This document shows positions 36,501-48,000 of a stretch of 64,000 nucleotides of DNA, piece by piece (within the stretch, counting starts at the first letter, position 1; each line of letters starts with the position of its first letter). Made by a program: the position numbers and the translations under genes. The stretch comes from Lentinula raphanica (Eukaryota > Basidiomycota > Agaricomycetes > Agaricales > Omphalotaceae). The notes under the pieces were generated by a model. The model ran no database searches and was not told the DNA's origin. It worked only from the letters and a program-made list of their open reading frames with translations. Location of the stretch: the NCBI GenBank assembly GCA_027919835.1, contig JANVFP010000028.1:186001-250000 (forward strand). The letters are read 5' to 3'.

Positions 36501-36701
36501 GTAGATTTATTATAATATACCTATTAAATAATAAAAGAATTATTAAATATTATTAAATATACTAAATAGCCGAGCACCCCCCGGAGCCCTACTGGCCTAC
36601 CCGGAAGGGTTTGTTGAGCTTCGAGAGCAAGTCCTGTTACTTCGCGAAGCTGTGGTGGGAATTTATCGGATTACTTCGCGAAGTTTCTACAGCTACGGGT
36701 G
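33559..36701. mobile_element. Giant palindromic element P5 (3,143 bp)
   Basis: Close relative of P2 and P3: the left end is CAGCTGAAGCTGTAAAAAC; the right end, reverse complemented, is CACCCGTAGCTGTAGAAAC. Flanking duplication CTGACAA(C) at 33552-33559 and 36702-36709. Subterminal TTCGCGAA palindromes, GGGCCAATGAGGC boxes and inverted GGGCGCTTAT tandem cores near 34,640 and 35,345 are present. No gene. Confidence 0.92.
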
Positions 36702-36859
36702 CTGACAACGCCCCACACCTCGCTTAAATACATTTGACAAACGACATAAGAAGTATATTGGTGATCAGTGTTCAGTGATAAAGTCACTAGGTCATTAGAT
36801 CTATCCAACGAAGCATTAAATTGCACCCTTCATATCCTCGTTAACGACTTTCTACAGTT

Positions 36860-38078
36860 GCCTTCCATCGACGTTGAGCTTCTGCTTCAGATACCTCCTT
36901 TCCTTGGATCACCTGCTCGCATCTTATCTTCCATATCAGGTACGCCGATTCAGATACTAGAATTCGGAAGAGCCTCGAGTCTCCGACACTGTGCTTTCCT
37001 TTCTCATCCATTATTTTGACTAACCCGCATCCGAGAATGGTTCCAAAGTCAGGCTCGATCCACTTTGTTTTCTTTTTCTGCCATAGTTTCTCGGTGAGGG
37101 ACCATATCAGACTTTGGTTCGATTCCTCACATTCCGTGAGTATGTGACCAATTGACTCTACCGCCCCGCATCATTGACAGTTTGCCCTGTGTTCGAAGGT
37201 CGGAATGTTTCGCAGTAGTTGCCTATTTTATATCCATTATGGGCCGTCATCCAGAGGAAGTATCTTATCTTTTGGGAGAAATCCTTGTGACGCAGGCTTC
37301 TCCAGAATAGCTTATCGGATGGTTCCATGCCTTGCATCTCATTAACAACATATTTGGCTCTTCCCACATTCGTTCTGGTATCCCTTCGGTCTAGCGCCTC
37401 TCGGTATGTTTTCTTCTCCATCTTCTTATTCCGTATAGCCTTATACGCTAGTGCCTGTGTTAGCTCTTTTAGCTTTGCGCCCGTTATTTTCAGTGTCGGG
37501 GACACCTCTAAGTTGACATTATCAGCGACCTCTTTGCGGCATCCTTCCTTGGCTAGTTCATCTGCACGTTCATTTCCTTTGATTCCTGCATGTCCCTTAA
37601 CCCACTGAAAGGTTGTTTTAGCTTTCCGATTTCGCAGCGTTGCAATAGTCGCTTTATACTCCCTGGGGTTTGCAACCCCTATAAAGCCTGCATCTTCCCA
37701 TTTCTGGCGGTGTTTTGTGAGCCCTTCGATGCTTGTCTTCGAATCTGAGAAAATCCTCAGGTTTGAGTTTATTTGGACAGTCTTTGCTGCTTCCATTATG
37801 CTTAGTATCTCGCCAGATTGGTTTGTTTGTGGTATTCCTTCTGGGAGACGGATTGCCCAGTTCAAGTCCTCATTTGATGGGCAGAAAATTCCCGCTCCGG
37901 CTCTCGCATCTTCATTTCCATTGTTGATACATGAGCCATCCGTGTAGACAATTGATTCTTCTGCAACTTTGTCATGTCCTTGCTGTATGTCGGGTAATAC
38001 ATTTGTGGTTGTACCTTCCGTAAAAATGCGGAACACATCCGCCAGTGTTCCTTCTACTGTTATTCGGTTGTCGAACAT
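36860..38078 (-). pseudogene. LINE ORF2 C-terminal part: RNase H and zinc-finger-like tail
   Basis: The frame over 38078-37158 holds a complete RNase H pattern: IVYTDGSCINNGN (first Asp), SGEILSIMEAA (Glu), IFSDSKTSIEGL (Asp) and WVKGHAGIKGNERADELAKE (last Asp). It hydrolyses RNA in RNA-DNA hybrids during retrotransposition. A frameshift near 37,160 leads to GHILTECEESNQSLIWSLTE and LFRILVSESAYLIWKIRCEQ, the usual tail of fungal LINEs, ending near 36,860. The join to RT is broken by M4 exactly between ...GATF and MFDNR. Confidence 0.8.
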
Positions 38079-39106
38079 CAGGAAAAATGTACTGAGCTCT
38101 CAGCCATTAAAAGCTGCTTTCAGGCCCCCTAGAGCCTTTCAAGGCTTTGGAGCCCCCAAAGCATGCAAGGATACCCCCCAAATCCTAGGCACTCTCAGCC
38201 ACTTGAAAGTTCTGGAGTATTCTTTGAGGTGCTTTGAGGTGCTTTGAGAATCTTTGAGTGTCTTTGAGGATCTTTGAGTGTCTTTGAGGATCTTTGAGTG
38301 TCTTTGAGTGTCTTTGAGGTGCTTTCAAAGGCAAAAAATATGAATAAAAATCAATTGATTCCTCTTATTTCTATTTTACATTACATTCTATTTCATATTC
38401 TTGTATTATGTAATTTCTAATTATAATATATTACATAAGACTTATATAATTACAAGAATTTGTAATGTACTAGTTAATTATCAAATTATATAGAGAATCT
38501 AATCTACAAATCTCATATATAAAGTCCTTCATTAAAATATGATAACATATACAACATGTAGATATGTAGTTAATATAGCTATATATAAGTTTGGACCATG
38601 TGACAAACTTTTTGATTGTACATGGTTCACAGTGGCAGCCCAAATATATCATTGAAACAAGATCTTGTCATACTAGTTGTCAATGGCAGTTTTTGATATA
38701 TGTATATTCTAGATTAAGCAAGTTCTGCCATGCACTTATGTAATCTCCTATTTGGGTGATGTTTTCTTCATTTAATTAGATATTAAAAGTTGCTAAAAAG
38801 CTCTGCAAAGACTCTCAAAGATCCTCAAAGATCCTCAAAGACACTCAAAAATCCTCAAAGCACTTCAAAGCACTACAAAGCAGTTTGGTGACCTGGGTTA
38901 CCTGGGCAACCTAGGCCATTGAGGCACTTTCAGAGTCTCTAGGAATTAGCCATTTCTTGAGGTGCTCTCAGATCAAAGTATATTCCTTTGAGGTTGCCTA
39001 AGAAATGCCCATTTTCCTCAGTGCTTTCTAGCTCTCCTAAGCATGTAGGCCCTCTAGAGAGCCTCAAAGATACTCATAGTTTCCTAGGCCTAGAGTGTTT
39101 TTCCTG
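38079..39106. mobile_element. ATCAGG-ended element M4 (1,028 bp)
   Basis: CAGGAAAAATG left and TTTTTCCTG right ends, each flanked by AT (38077-38078 and 39107-39108). Removing it with one AT restores the LINE frame (ACC TTC AT|G TTC). Subterminal arrays of CTTTGAGTGT / ACACTCAAAG units are inverted about an AT-rich centre that again holds TTTTTGATTGTACA near 38,610, as in M1. Confidence 0.85.
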
Positions 39107-39108
39107 AT

Positions 39109-40326
39109 GAAGGTGGCCCCATCTTCCTGGTGCCCGTCAAGCTCTCCGCTCAGCTCTTCAGGTTGTTCTGTTGCTGGGTTCCACTTTGGTGGCAGAGTTC
39201 TCAGAATCTCGTTCGCCCGTGTATAGCACTTGAATGGGGAGTTACATCGCCTGGCTCTATCAGCTACACATTCTACACATCTGCAGTTCCATCTACGGCT
39301 GTGCCGTGCTGTGCGTATCTTTTGCGCCTCCGTTTCCAAGTCTCCCACTGTTTGGACTCCATGATTCTTTCTCAGGCATTCACTATATCTTCCTTTGTAC
39401 ATTCTCGTTGTATCTGTTCCCTCAATATGATACCATGCTGGCATTCCTTTTATTATTTCTTGAGAAAATGTCAGTCCTTCCAGTCTCGCTCCCTATTTCT
39501 TTGCAACTCCGATCATGTCTTTGAGGTCTTTCGGGAGTTTAGATGCTTGTGTTTTCCACAATTGCAGAAATATATTGATCTTTGAGGTTTCCTCGATGTT
39601 ATGATATTTGTTAGGTATGTTTTGGGCAATCAGCGCATCCGCCACATATGCCCACGTCGCGCGATTTTCACTCAGGTCTAGGTAACTTTGCAACCATGTC
39701 ACCATAATTGCTTCGTTCCTGGCTAGGAGGTCCAATAAATTTCGGCCTCCCATGTCTATAGGTGCATGTATGGTTTCTCTATTTATGCAGACATGATTCT
39801 TCTCGTCCCATAGAAATCTTCTAATCCGCTTTTCCAGGCGTTGTTCAACATCCTTTGGCATGCCCTGTACCTTTGTCAAGTACTGGGTCATTCCTCCGAC
39901 TATCATTGTGATGATTAGCCTTCATCCTTCCATGGTTGGGCGACTCTTCTCCCATCTTTCCAGAGACTGGTCTATTTTTTCTAGGACTCTCGACCACGGC
40001 AGTGTTTGATTTATTCCATTTCCTAACAGGGCTCCTAAGCTCCGTATTGCTTTGCCTTCTCTCGCAATCTTAATGTGTTCTGGTATTTCAGTTCCATCTT
40101 CTCCATTTAGGAAACGTCATTGCCTCAGCATTTCGCGGTATTCATGTGATCCTATGGGTATCACTTCTGTTTTGCTAATGTTGAATTTGGCTCCAGACGC
40201 TAAGCACCATTCCTGTAAGATCTGTTGTAAATTTCCAAAGTCATCATCTTTTGACAAGTACACAGTAGTGTCATCAGCAAAGAATGTTGCGATTAGCCTC
40301 TCTCTCCTTCCGCAGCAAGCCTTTAT
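39109..40326 (-). pseudogene. LINE ORF2: reverse transcriptase C-terminal half and connection
   Basis: The minus-strand sequence begins inside RT with FFADDTTVYLSKDDDF, the catalytic FADD motif, then KFNISKTEVIPIGS. After several stops and shifts it gives GMTQYLTKVQGMPKDVEQR, RFLWDEKNHVCINRETIHAP and the connection region CLRKNHGVQTVGDLE ... CRCVECVADR. The fingers and most of the palm are absent. Stops occur near 40,118, 39,925 and 39,490. Confidence 0.75.
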
Positions 40327-40599
40327 ACTCGATCCATCAACTAACGTCCAACCCAGCTTTGCGATCGCTCTTTGTTCATTGTCTGACGTCCATCCCAGCC
40401 TTGCAACAACCGTGATTACCTGTCTGACGTAATATTCCAGACAATGTAGCCACACCTTTTTATACTTTGCTGAAGTAACATTCCAGCAAAGGTCCGTGTG
40501 TTTTTCTAGAAGCCATTATTGGTGATAACCCCAGGATAATCTACTTCCTGGTGAACCAGCTTTGGGTCTGTAATCGGTGTTGTTAACCAATTACTTACA
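40327..40599 (+). repeat. Partial LTR, same family and orientation as 27480-27898
   Basis: Matches the 3' part of the upstream gypsy-type LTR: GCGATCGCTCTTTGTTCATT, CTGACGTAATATTCCAGACA, and the end TTAACCAATTACTTACA. Its first 150 bp are missing. It could be the 3' LTR of the same element, with pol lost, or an independent truncated LTR. Confidence 0.75.
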
Positions 40600-40666
40600 C
40601 TCTCTGAGACTACCTAGGAATTGGGGGATATCTCTGGGGACTCTAGAGATGAGAATATTTTTCCTG
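40600..40666. mobile_element. Right half of an ATCAGG-ended MITE (M5)
   Basis: The 67 bp match the right terminal repeat of M2 (CTACCTAGGAATTGGGGG ... GAGATGAGAATATTTTTCCTG), followed by AT. The left half is missing, suggesting deletion at the junction with the LTR. Confidence 0.75.
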
Positions 40667-40679
40667 ATGCCATTGAGTA

Positions 40680-42030
40680 AGGCGAGGTCCACATGTGTAG
40701 ACCATCTTTAGCCCAAACCTGCGGTAGCAATCTATTGTGCTCCAGAGTATGGGAGGGTGGAGGTGAGATCTGATGTGAATCAGAGGTAGTGGGCAAGCAG
40801 GGACCAGGTAGTTTGTGGAGTCGGGAAGGAGTGGGAGTGAGTATGAAACGTGAGCTGGAAGGAGTGGGAGTTGGTAATGGAATGGAGGCAGGTGCTATAG
40901 TATGTGGATGTGAGAAAGGAGTGTGGTCGATAGCAAACCAAAAATGGATGTGGTTTCGAGGGACAGAGCTGCGGGGACACTCTGATCTCATGCTGGCACT
41001 TGCTGGCGCTGCAATGTCAAACCTGCTAAACATAAAACATGAATGGATGGAGCTCATCCAGGAGCTCAAATAACTTGGGTAGCTTTTGGCCTGGTGGCCC
41101 CAAGATCCCACACGAAATGGGGTCAGCCAGGTTATCAGCAGATTTGACGTAACACATGTGAGGGTGGATAGACAAAGGAGCGAGAATAGAATAAGACCGC
41201 AATACCGACATGTTAATCCAGTAATTCGGGCTTCGAGCTTTACGGACGGCCCCAATGGTGCCATCGTTGTCAGAGCGGAAGAGGAGGTGTATATCGTGCA
41301 CATCTTGCCCAAGGAGAAAATATATCACTAGCTTGATTGTGACTGTCTTGAGCCAGCATATATCACGCCCGAGGATCTTCCAGCCTGGCTTCAGCTTGAA
41401 ACCTGCCTAGAAGCCTGCTATCTAGATCCTAATACCCTAGCTTACAGAAGCATCAGCCTAGATTCCTAAATCTTGGAGAGGTCCCAGAGGTTTAAGTTGG
41501 CGGTAAATCCTGGGGTTGCTAAGAGCTTTGATCCACCATTCTATCATCCGGATCACGATTGTAGTTGGCCATTTCCCAGTGGTTTCTTCTCTTCCGTGGA
41601 AAGAGGCAGCAAAATTCAATATAGGCGGCATGTGAGGACGCCGACCCTCTAAATATACAAAAGAGCAATGGACCACGGTGCCAAAGATCGACTCTACTTC
41701 TACCAGTTTGGCGGGTTTTGATCCCTTCCCAGTGTGTTCCTCTAGAAAGAATGTTAAGCAGAAGAGATACTTCAGTCATTTGACCTCGGGAAGAGACACA
41801 CAGTGGTTGGGGAAATCCCATTCAAATCCAATATGGACTACCACGTCCATGAACTCCTCGTCACCCTTATTGGGGTGCCATTCGACACCAAGTGGTGCTG
41901 AAGATTTCACGATATCCTGCTTGTTGTAGCAATAAGAGAATGTGAGAGCTATAGAGTCAATTGGGGTTAAGTGGAAGAGAAAATTGTCCTCAGTTTTGGC
42001 GATCGGGCCAAAACCTTGAACCAAGTTAGA
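40680..42030 (-). pseudogene. RT/RNase H remnant of another retroelement, possibly DIRS-like
   Basis: Minus-strand pieces in changing frames follow the expected order: KSSAPLGVEWHPNKGDEEF and HIGFEWDFPNHCVSLPEVK (RT C-terminal part), CSFVYLEGRRPHMPPILNFA, LSNPRIYRQLKPLGPLQDLG, then the RNase H-like FRSDNDGTIGAVRKARSPN and YVKSADNLADPISCGILGP. I associate this RT-RNase H type with basidiomycete elements that also carry a tyrosine recombinase; the recombinase is not recognisable here. Multiple stops and shifts show it is dead. Its 5' side is cut near 42,030, where transposase sequence starts. Confidence 0.6.
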
Positions 42031-42074
42031 TGGAATCGCGGTGTAGACAAGAAGGACCTACCTCTGCAAATCAA

Positions 42075-43997
42075 AATGTCTCATGATGAAGAAGGCATCT
42101 ATGAATCTGCGGCTGCCCACACAGAGTCCGGCCTCAGTGAACCAGAGGAACTCGAGGTTGGGATATCTTTGGGAATTCCATGGGATGAACGAAAACCCCC
42201 TACCATTGTGAAGGCCCTAGATGCTCTAGATCAAATTTGTCAGCTTCTTCATCCCCAGAGTGGTCCAAATGACAAGACAAAATGAACCAAAGATGCTAGC
42301 CTCAAGGGATGGACTCCTACCCAACTTCACGAAATCGAGCAAATGCTAAACCTATATACAAACCCAAACTCATCGACATATTCTCAATGGATGGAATCTT
42401 CATTGCTTCTGCACAAAGGTTCCGCTCAGGGACTTATGCTGCTCGGATGCTTCGTAGTCAGACAAAGGAGTACATCTTGTCACGCAAGATCCCAGTCTCT
42501 ACATATGGAACCTGGGCACAGTCAAAGCTAGAAACCTACCCCGAACTGGCTGAGGATTTGAAAGCATATCTGGTAGGGATTGGAAAATATGTCAAGGCTG
42601 GGGATATTATCACATTCCTGAACCAACCGGACATCAAAAAAACATACCACATCAAGGAAACTATTCACCTGTCAACAGCCAAACGCTGGATGAACGATCT
42701 GCAGTTCTGATGGGTTCTCAATCATAAGGGACAGTATGTTGATGGACACGAATGGGACGATGTTGTCAAATATCGGCAAGATGTATTCCTTCCAGCATAG
42801 TACAGCATCGAGAGCCGTATGCGATCTTGGAATGGTGAAAATATGGATGAGCTGCAAGAATCTACAGACAGTACCGGACACCGAGTTGTTGTTTGGTTCC
42901 ACGACGAGTCAATTTTCTATGCCAACGATCGACGCATAGCCTGCTGGGTTTTCGAAGCAGCCTCTCCCACTCCCTATGCCAAAGGTGAAGGGGTCTCGCT
43001 CATTGTCGCCGATTTTGTTTCAGCAGATTATGGTTGGCTCCGCTTGAAGGATGGTCTAGAGTCAGCACAAGTCATTTGGAAGCCTGGCAAGAATCGAGAC
43101 GGCTACTTCACTCATGAAGATATCCTTGCCCAGCTCGAAAAAGCTGTTGAAATTCTGAAATGTGACTATCCAGATGAGGAGCATATCTTTGTCTATGATA
43201 ATGCACCTACACATCTGAAATGTGCTGAAGATGCCCTTTCTGCTCGGAAAATGCCTCGAAATCCACCCAAAGATGGCAAAAACTGGGGTGTGGAAGTTAC
43301 AGTGAGGGATGAGAGTGGTTGAGTCACGTATGACAACCGCGGAAAACCATGCAAGACAAAGATCAAAATGGTGCATGGGTCTTTCCATGACGGTACTCCA
43401 CAAGATTTTCATTTTGGTGCCGATTCCGAGACACCGGGTATATTCAAAGGCATGGCCCTAATTCTCAAAGAGCATGGATATAATCTGTCATATGTTGATG
43501 AAAAAGGAAGGGTCAAGGAACTTGCAGCTCAATGTGCCGACTTCAAATGCAATACAGAAAACCCTCGATGCTGTTGTCGCCGGATGCTCTTCAATGAGCC
43601 TGACTTTGTCAACATACCTTCTCTCCTTGAACAGGCTGCCAAGCATCATGATTATGGACTCATCTTCCTGCCCAAGTTCCACTGTGAGCTCAACTTCATA
43701 GAGATGTGCTGGGGTTGTACTAAGCTGAAATATCGGACATGTGAACCATCAAAAAAAGAAGAGGTTTTGGAGAGGAATATGGTTTGGGCTCTGGACCATA
43801 TTGACTTACCTATGATGAGGCGGTTTGCATGGCTTTCACATCGAATCATGGATGCTTATCACAAGGGTCTTGATGGCAAGTGGGCAGCATGGGCAGCCAA
43901 AAAGTACCATGGACATAGGGTAGTACTTCCAGAGTCTCTGATGAAGGATATGGAGGAAGCAAAGGCTCAGAATGAGATGCAACAGGGTACAGTATAA
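42075..43997 (+). pseudogene. DDE transposase (IS630/Tc1-like DDE fold, mushroom-type), decayed
   Basis: Cut-and-paste transposase remnant. The N-terminal helical region (TPTQLHEIEQMLNLYTNP, then after a frameshift near 42,420 SGTYAARMLRSQTKEYILS) is followed by the catalytic core. The acidic residues sit in WFHDESIFYANDRR, HIFVYDNAPTH and FLPKFHCELNFIEMCWG (D, D, E). A CKCN...CCCRRMLFNEPDF Cys-rich segment precedes the last motif. Breaks: stop after KTK near 42,285, TGA at 42,708, TAG near 42,800, and TGA near 43,320 within DESG*VTYDNRG. At least the TGAs fit mutated CGA (Arg) codons. No clear terminal repeats were found. Confidence 0.75.
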
Positions 43998-44159
43998 TTT
44001 GTGATATATTTTGCAGTAGTACAATTGGATGCACCGGTTGGTGCTGTGTAGTCTTGTGTAGTATGCTGGTACTAGTAGTCACAGGCGGTCACAGGACACG
44101 TGATGTAAGCGGGTTTTGCATGCGCCCTACCTTACTAGAAGATGGAAAGTGTATTGATC

Positions 44160-44400
44160 TGTTAGGGTGCTCGTTGCTCTAACCCTCGACAGCTGCACAG
44201 ACGGAGGCTACAAGCAGTTTGTCCAAACAAATGTCGTAGACAGCTGCTAAGCAGGGAAGATCTACACCAAAAGGCTGAACTGAAGGGTTGTTGTTGTTGT
44301 TGTTGTTGTTACATCTAAAGATATACCAGAACCAGAGACTAGTAAAGAGGGAGCCTGGAGGAAAGAGCCAAATATCATTGAGAACCTTAGAAAATAACCA
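44160..44400. repeat. Diverged LTR-like fragment, related to the 47957 LTR
   Basis: Begins TGTTAGGGTGCTCG and keeps blocks such as GCTCTAACCCTCGACRGC, AACAAATGTCGTAGA and CCAGAACCAGAGAC found in the 831-bp LTRs. A (TTG)n run interrupts it near 44,290. Its far end was not found. Confidence 0.65.
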
Positions 44401-45079
44401 ATCTGGAGGTAGGTAATGATATATAAGGCAGTTATATATTAAAGTAATGTTGGCTTGAGGACATGCTGGGATGTGCTAACGCATTGTTATTGAATAACTG
44501 TGATGCATTATTAATGGTAATGACTCGAAACAACACGAATCGACATGGGTACACGTCGATCCTTAACTTAGTTAGGCAGGAATTTTCCACTTCTTTACCT
44601 ACCTAAGATGGTATATTTAGGTGGTTGCCTGAAGTGCAGACTTGGCAGACAATCAGAGAGAGAGAGAGAAAGATAATACTAAGTAGCGCTGGGTCAACTG
44701 AACAGCTAGAGTTTTTGAAGAGCAGTTAGAAAATATTGGATAACTTATTCATTTAATCTTTCACAATTTTGTTACTATATAAGGTAGAGAAATAATGCTT
44801 TTACAATTGACCGCGGCAGCCAAATAGGCCCTTACAAGTTTTCGATTGTTTCTTTGATCCTCAGGTGAAGATCTATTTGAACATTTTTTTTTTGGATTTT
44901 TACTTGCATATGCTTTCTTTAACATTCCTGGAGAACTTACTTCAAGGTTTATTTGAGTACTTTACTTATTGTTTACTTACTTATACATTCAAATCTCATT
45001 CTGAAGTCAAGTGGAACAAGGAGATACTTGAGTAAAGCTAAAGTAAAAAGTTACTTACTCAAGAAAAACTAGTACAGAT
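44401..45079. other. No gene recognised
   Basis: AT-rich with a short AGAGAG run near 44,658. It lies just downstream of the ankyrin gene and may hold its 3' untranslated region. Confidence 0.4.
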
Positions 45080-48000
45080 TCAGGTATTTGAAGATGAAGC
45101 ATGGACATCTGTACTACTGCTCAAATGCAGTTCTACAATATCCCTGTGTCCTTCAAAAGCTTCTGACTGAAGTGCCACTTCAAACTTGCTTTCTGAAGCA
45201 TAAACATTTGCACCATTTTCCAAAAGTAGCTTCACAATATCCCTGTGACCTTTAGAAGCTGCTGACCGGAGTGCCTGAGGCATGAGTATTGTCTCCATGA
45301 CTCAAAAGCAGCTCCACAACATCCTTGTGACCTCCCAAAATTGCTGACTCAAGTGCTGTCCCATATTTTCCTTCTGAAGCATGAACATTTGCACCATTTT
45401 CCAGAAGCAGCTCTACAATATCCAAGTGACCTTGAAAAGCTGCAGACTGGAGTGCTGTTCCATACTGTCCTCTGGAAGCATTAACATTTGCACCATTGCT
45501 CAAAAGCAGCTCCACAATATCCCTGTAACCTTTCAAAGCTGCTGACTGGAGTGCTGTTCCACGCTGTCCTTTGGAAGCATTCACATGTGCACCATTTCTC
45601 AAAAGTAGCTCTACAATATCTCTATGACCTTTTAAAGCTGCTGACTGAAGTGCTGTTCCATGCTGTCCTTTGGAGATATTAATATTTGCACCATTGCTCA
45701 AAAGCAGCTCCACAATATCCCTGTGACCTTCCAAAGCTGCTAACTGGAGTACTGTTCCATGCTGTCCATGGAAAGCATTAACATTTGCACCATTGCTCAA
45801 AAGCAGCTCCACAACATCCCTGTGACCTTTCAAAGCTGCTGACTGGAGTGCTGTTCCACATTGTCCTTTGGAAGCATCAACATGTGCACCATTTCTCAAA
45901 AGCAGCTCTACAATATCCCTGTGACCTTTCAAAGCTGCTGACTGAAGTGCTGTTCCATACTTTCCTTCTGAAGTATGAACATTTGCACCATTGTCCAAAA
46001 GCAACTCCACAATATCCTTGTGACCTTTCAAAGCTGCTAACTGGAGTACTGTTCCATGCTGTTCATAGAAAGCATGAACATTTGCACCATTGTTCAAAAG
46101 CAGCTCCATGACATCCCTATGACCTCCAAGAGTTGCTGACTCAAGTGCTCCTTCGAGCTGTTTCATGGGAGCTTTAAGATGTGCACCATTTTTCAAAAGC
46201 AGCTCTACAATATCCCTGTGACCTTTCCAAGCTGCTGACCCAAGTGCTGCTCCATAATTTCTGTCTAAAGCATGGATGTCTGCATTATTGTTCAAAAGCA
46301 GCTCAACAATATCCCTGTGACCTTCCAAAGCTGCTGATTGGAGTGTTGTTTGAATATTTGCACCATTCTCTAAAAGCAGCTCCATAACATCCCTATGACC
46401 TCCAAGAGCTGCTGACTGAAGTGCTGTTCCATGTCCTCCTTTGGAAGCATCAACATGTGCACCATTTCTCAAAAGCAGCTCTACAATATCCCTGTGACCT
46501 TTCAAAGCTGCTGACTGAAGTGCTGTTCCATACTTTCCTTCTGAAGCATGAACATTTGCACCATTGTTCAAAAGTAGCTCCACAATATCCTTGTGACCTT
46601 CCAAAGCTGCTGATTGTAGTGCTGTTCCATGCTGTGCATCAGTAGCATGCAAGTGTTGAATACTTACACCATTGGCCAAAAGCAGCTCCACAACATCCCT
46701 ATGACCTCCAAGAGCTGCTGACCAAAGTGCATCTGCAAGTTGTTCCATGGAAGCTTTAACATGTCCACCATATTTTAAAAGCAGCTTCACAATATCTCTA
46801 TGACCTTCAAATGCTGCTGACTGAAGTGCTGTTCCATATTGCTCTTCAAAAGTATAGATATTTGCATTATCTTGTAAAAGAAGTTTTACAATATCTTTGT
46901 GACCTTCAGAAGCAGCTAATTCAAGTGGTTTTTTATGTTTTCCTCCTGACATGTTTATATCTGCACCATTTTGTCTAAGGAGTTCCACAATATCTGTATG
47001 ACCTCCCAACACTGCTCCTTGAAGTGCTGTTCCATACATGTTTCCTATAGCATTAACATCTGCACTATATTTCAGGAAGAGTTTGACCATATCCTTATGA
47101 CCCTTAAATGCTGCTACTTGCAGTACTGTCCCATATATTTCTTCCTCAAAGTTGACATTTGCACCATGCTTCAGGAGAAATTCAATAATATTCATATAAT
47201 CTCCAGACACTGCTTCTTGCAGTATTGATTCATATTGTTCCTGAGATTCAATAGTTTCATCATCTTTTATAGATGATCCAGAACCTTCTATATGTGGCTG
47301 GCTGAGAACTGTATTCACCAATAGGTTCAACAGAGGTTGGATCACTAATTGTGAAGTAGATGTTGGAAGACCCAAATAAGCATATATATAACCTAAGCAT
47401 AGTAGAAGTTTTCAGTATCTAGCTCAAAATGATATTATGTATGCATATACCTTTGGATGTAATATTGTATTGGATGTTAGGCTGTCTAATCTGAATCCGA
47501 TGAAGCAGCTCCTGAGTATTTGGCATCTTCAAATCATCCTATAAAGAACTTGTCATAATAGATATAACTGCAACAGTAGTTTACTCACAGCTTGCATTAG
47601 AGCTACCCAATCATCATCATGACTTATAGCAATATCTACTTGGAAACTGTTCATATTGAATATATTTAAGCTTTCCAAGAGCCAGTTATTGATTGTATCC
47701 AATGGATGATACACCTGTAGAATTGAACTATTCTCAGCTTTTCTCATTCACCTTAAATATAAAAGACCAAACCTGAATATTGGGCATGTAATCTGACTCC
47801 ACTGACATATGTTCATCCTTGTGTAAATGATGATCAGCTGTGGAAGAGAACAATTGTGGTAAATGCCAATTGAACCATGCTGGTGAATTTGAAGATTTTC
47901 TGCTTTCACTTTGGATCACTTTTGGATGCAGATGGCCAAATTCAAGTTCAGAAATGTGTTAGGGTGCTCGATGCTCTAACCCTCGACGGCACCACAGATG

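Larger units (their letters stand above)
31570..40326 (-). mobile_element. 5'-truncated LINE, inserted in gag, interrupted by P5 and M4
   Basis: On the minus strand, RT and RNase H coding (40,326 to about 36,860) is followed by non-coding sequence and a 20-nt poly-T (31570-31589), the complement of a poly(A) tail. Gag sequence breaks exactly at the poly-T. P5 (with its duplication) and M4 are later insertions. The 5' side stops inside the RT domain, next to an LTR fragment. The 2-kb stretch left of P5 (31590-33558) has no gene. I assign it to this LINE's 3' region because it lies between the tail and the ORF; this is an inference. Confidence 0.65.

Noticed and set aside
40780..41312. Ser/Pro/His-rich frames on the minus strand
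   Set aside because: They overlap the RT/RNase H remnant in other frames; at best a decayed linker of the same element.
45488..46645. Plus-strand His/Cys/Leu-rich frames opposite the ankyrin genes (also 62401-62595)
   Set aside because: They are antisense shadows of the ankyrin repeats with repeated identical peptides.
45265..47375. CRISPR-like array (regular repeats near 99 bp)
   Set aside because: The spacing is that of 33-residue ankyrin units in one open frame; the organism is eukaryotic.
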